Program-made: the position numbers and the translations under genes
In this document: piece by piece, positions 6,707-7,708 of the stretch
How positions within the stretch are numbered: the stretch's first letter is position 1
Layout of the letters: each line of letters begins with the position of its first letter
Assembly: GCA_018384465.1 (NCBI GenBank)
Contig: JAHAYQ010000320.1
Location: forward strand, 1-7,708
Direction of reading: 5' to 3'
Length of the DNA stretch: 7,708 bases
Origin: Myroides sp.
GTDB lineage: Bacteria > Bacteroidota > Bacteroidia > Flavobacteriales > Flavobacteriaceae
Notes under the pieces: generated by a model
What the model saw: only the letters and a program-made list of their open reading frames with translations
Database searches by the model: none
Told to the model about the DNA's origin: nothing

Positions 6707-7444
6707 ATGAATAATTTAAAAATAATAGCCGTTATACCGGCACGCTACGCTTCCACCCGATTTCCTGCCAAGTTGGTTCAAGATCTTGGAGGCAAGCCCG
6801 TTGTGGTACAAACGTATTTGGCTACTCTTGCCACCAGATTGTTTGATGAGGTTTTGGTAGCTACTGATCACGAAATTATTTATAATTTGCTTAAACAGCA
6901 TCAGGTAAATGTGGTAATGAGTAGCGACACCCATGAAAGTGGTAGCGACCGTATTGCAGAAGTAGTAGCCAATATTACTTGTGATGTGGTGGTAAATGTG
7001 CAAGGTGATGAACCTTTTGTAAACAAAGAAAACTTACAGCGTTTAACTGAAGTGTTTAAAAACGATTTAGAACAGAAGGTAGATTTAGCCTCTTTAATGT
7101 TTGAAATGACAGATGTTGAAGCTATTCAAAATCCGAATAATGTTAAAGTGGTGGTCGATCAAAATTTAAAAGCCCTTTATTTCTCCCGATCTGCTATACC
7201 TTTTGCACGAGATGGTCAAAATTATTTGCCCTATTACCAACATATTGGGGTATATGCCTACCGCAAATCGGCTTTGTTAGATTTTACCCAATGGAAAATG
7301 AAAGGGTTAGAAGCAACCGAAAAATTAGAACAACTTCGGTATTTAGAATACGGCAGAACCATTCAAATGGTTTTAACCGAACATATTGGGGTAGGAATTG
7401 ATACCAAAGAAGATTTGGATAAAGCTCGCGAAATGTGGAAATAA
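6707..7444 (+). CDS. kdsB: 3-deoxy-manno-octulosonate cytidylyltransferase (CMP-Kdo synthetase)
   Basis: A 245-residue cytosolic enzyme that activates Kdo with CTP to give CMP-Kdo plus pyrophosphate, feeding Kdo transfer to lipid A. Motifs: nucleotide-binding IPARYASTRFPAKLV (10-24); EVLVATD (48-54); HESGSDRIAEV (76-86), the CTP/base-contact region; VNVQGDEPFV (96-105) with the probable magnesium ligand Asp101; YFSRSAIPFAR (158-168); YYQHIGVYAYR (176-186); EKLEQLRYLEYG (205-216); and GIDTKEDLDKA (230-240), whose Asp232 is probably the second metal ligand. Length is that of normal KdsB, and all regions are intact. The start ATG follows an A-rich leader (AAAAAGATAAA). It appears to be transcribed alone, with a repeat element upstream and a strong terminator immediately downstream. 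The last 18 codons recur in degraded form at 7581-7634. Confidence 0.97.
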   Translation: MNNLKIIAVIPARYASTRFPAKLVQDLGGKPVVVQTYLATLATRLFDEVLVATDHEIIYNLLKQHQVNVVMSSDTHESGSDRIAEVVANITCDVVVNVQGDEPFVNKENLQRLTEVFKNDLEQKVDLASLMFEMTDVEAIQNPNNVKVVVDQNLKALYFSRSAIPFARDGQNYLPYYQHIGVYAYRKSALLDFTQWKMKGLEATEKLEQLRYLEYGRTIQMVLTEHIGVGIDTKEDLDKAREMWK

Positions 7445-7518
7445 ACAAACGGACTGTCATGCAAAACAGTCCGTTTTTTTTACATAACATCAATAATTGC
7501 TTAAAACATGTAATTAAC
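7381..7518 (+). repeat. Direct repeat, intact copy: kdsB 3' end, terminator and downstream flank
   Basis: This segment covers the last 21 codons of kdsB plus stop, the terminator, and 37 bases beyond it, ending in TAATTAAC. It recurs without gaps at 7571-7708, offset by 190 bp. This copy is taken as the ancestral one because its protein sequence matches the KdsB family and its hairpin pairs perfectly. Confidence 0.9.
7447..7481 (+). terminator. Intrinsic terminator of kdsB
   Basis: AAACGGACTG (7447-7456) pairs perfectly with CAGTCCGTTT (7467-7476) around a 10-base loop, and the T run spans 7474-7481. The stem starts two bases after the stop codon. This is the best terminator in the window. 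Confidence 0.92.
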
Positions 7519-7570
7519 TGATGATGAATAGCTTTATTAATATATTTTTATAAATTTTTTGTTTTTACTA

Positions 7571-7708
7571 ATATTTTGGTGTAGTTATTGATACCATAGT
7601 AGATTTGGGTAAATCTCGCTAAATGTGGAAATAAACAATCTGACTGTCATGCAAAACATTACGTTTGTTTTACATAACATCAATAATTGCTTAAATGATT
7701 TAATTAAC
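7571..7708 (+). repeat. Direct repeat, degraded copy reaching the window edge
   Basis: Aligned without gaps to 7381-7518, with 120 of 138 bases identical by hand count. The best blocks are AAATGTGGAAATAAACAA (7621-7638), GACTGTCATGCAAAACA (7642-7658) and the 25 bases 7671-7695. Similarity fades leftwards before about 7571. The terminator arms (7637-7646 and 7657-7666) carry non-compensated changes, so the hairpin no longer forms. The right boundary is unknown because the window ends while still matching. Confidence 0.88.
7581..7634 (+). pseudogene. Degraded duplicate of the kdsB C-terminal coding end
   Basis: In the kdsB frame this reads VVIDTIVDLGKSR, stop, MWK, stop, matching kdsB residues 229-245 (VGIDTKEDLDKAREMWK with one offset at the second residue). 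The codon for Glu242 has become TAA. There is no start codon or promoter, so it is a non-coding relic or artefact rather than a gene. Confidence 0.75.

Noticed and set aside
6716..7003. Minus-strand open frame of 95 codons opposite kdsB
   Set aside because: It is antisense to intact kdsB and shows low-complexity His/Tyr/Asn composition typical of a shadow frame.
7284..7493. Minus-strand open frame over the kdsB end and terminator
   Set aside because: It starts inside the AT-rich flank, crosses the terminator hairpin, and has no supporting promoter or motif.
7637..7670. Second terminator in the degraded repeat copy
   Set aside because: At least four stem positions are mismatched without compensation and the T run is interrupted, so no stable hairpin forms.

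Overview
This window looks like ordinary chromosome from a member of the Bacteroidota, most likely Flavobacteriaceae. Three things suggest this. The DNA is AT-rich. Genes start after A-rich leaders rather than Shine-Dalgarno sequences, and two -7 boxes match the Bacteroidota consensus TAnnTTTG. The gene set is flavobacterial in flavour: a DUF3822-type protein coupled to rsmD, a Dda/RecD-like helicase, kdsB, and a secreted dienelactone-hydrolase-fold protein. KdsB implies a Gram-negative envelope with Kdo-containing lipopolysaccharide. Most genes are housekeeping, and I see no phage, CRISPR, toxin-antitoxin, transposase or reverse transcriptase gene.

Layout. Positions 1-2827 (+) hold a tight three-gene run: the 3' part of an Fsr-like MFS exporter, a GlcD-family FAD-linked 2-hydroxyacid dehydrogenase overlapping it by one base (TAATG), and an RluE-like 23S rRNA pseudouridine synthase two bases later. 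Positions 2831-3568 (-) hold a secreted dienelactone hydrolase family protein, convergent with that run, with only 3 bp between stop codons. Positions 3607-4995 (-) hold a two-gene operon, DUF3822-type protein then rsmD, coupled by ATGA. It ends in an intrinsic terminator whose stem begins inside the last rsmD codons. Positions 5017-5054 hold two back-to-back -7 boxes that appear to drive this operon and, divergently, the helicase gene at 5075-6499 (+). Positions 6500-6706 carry a palindromic, relatively GC-rich intergenic repeat. kdsB (6707-7444, +) follows and ends in a strong intrinsic terminator.

The least ordinary part is the right edge. Bases 7571-7708 are an ungapped copy, at a fixed offset of 190 bp, of the end of kdsB, its terminator and downstream sequence (7381-7518). 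By hand count 120 of 138 positions match. The copy is dead as a gene (internal stop) and as a terminator (broken stem). Its 18 differences are oddly skewed: 16 are transversions and 14 have T in the second copy. It may be a decayed tandem duplication, an intergenic repeat, or a sequencing/assembly artefact at a contig end.

How the genes fit together. Two rRNA modification enzymes (RluE-like on 23S, RsmD on 16S) sit in separate operons beside metabolic and DNA-repair-type genes. The exporter and the flavoprotein are translationally coupled, which hints at related substrates, but this is inference. I do not find convincing evidence of a new defence or mobile system here.
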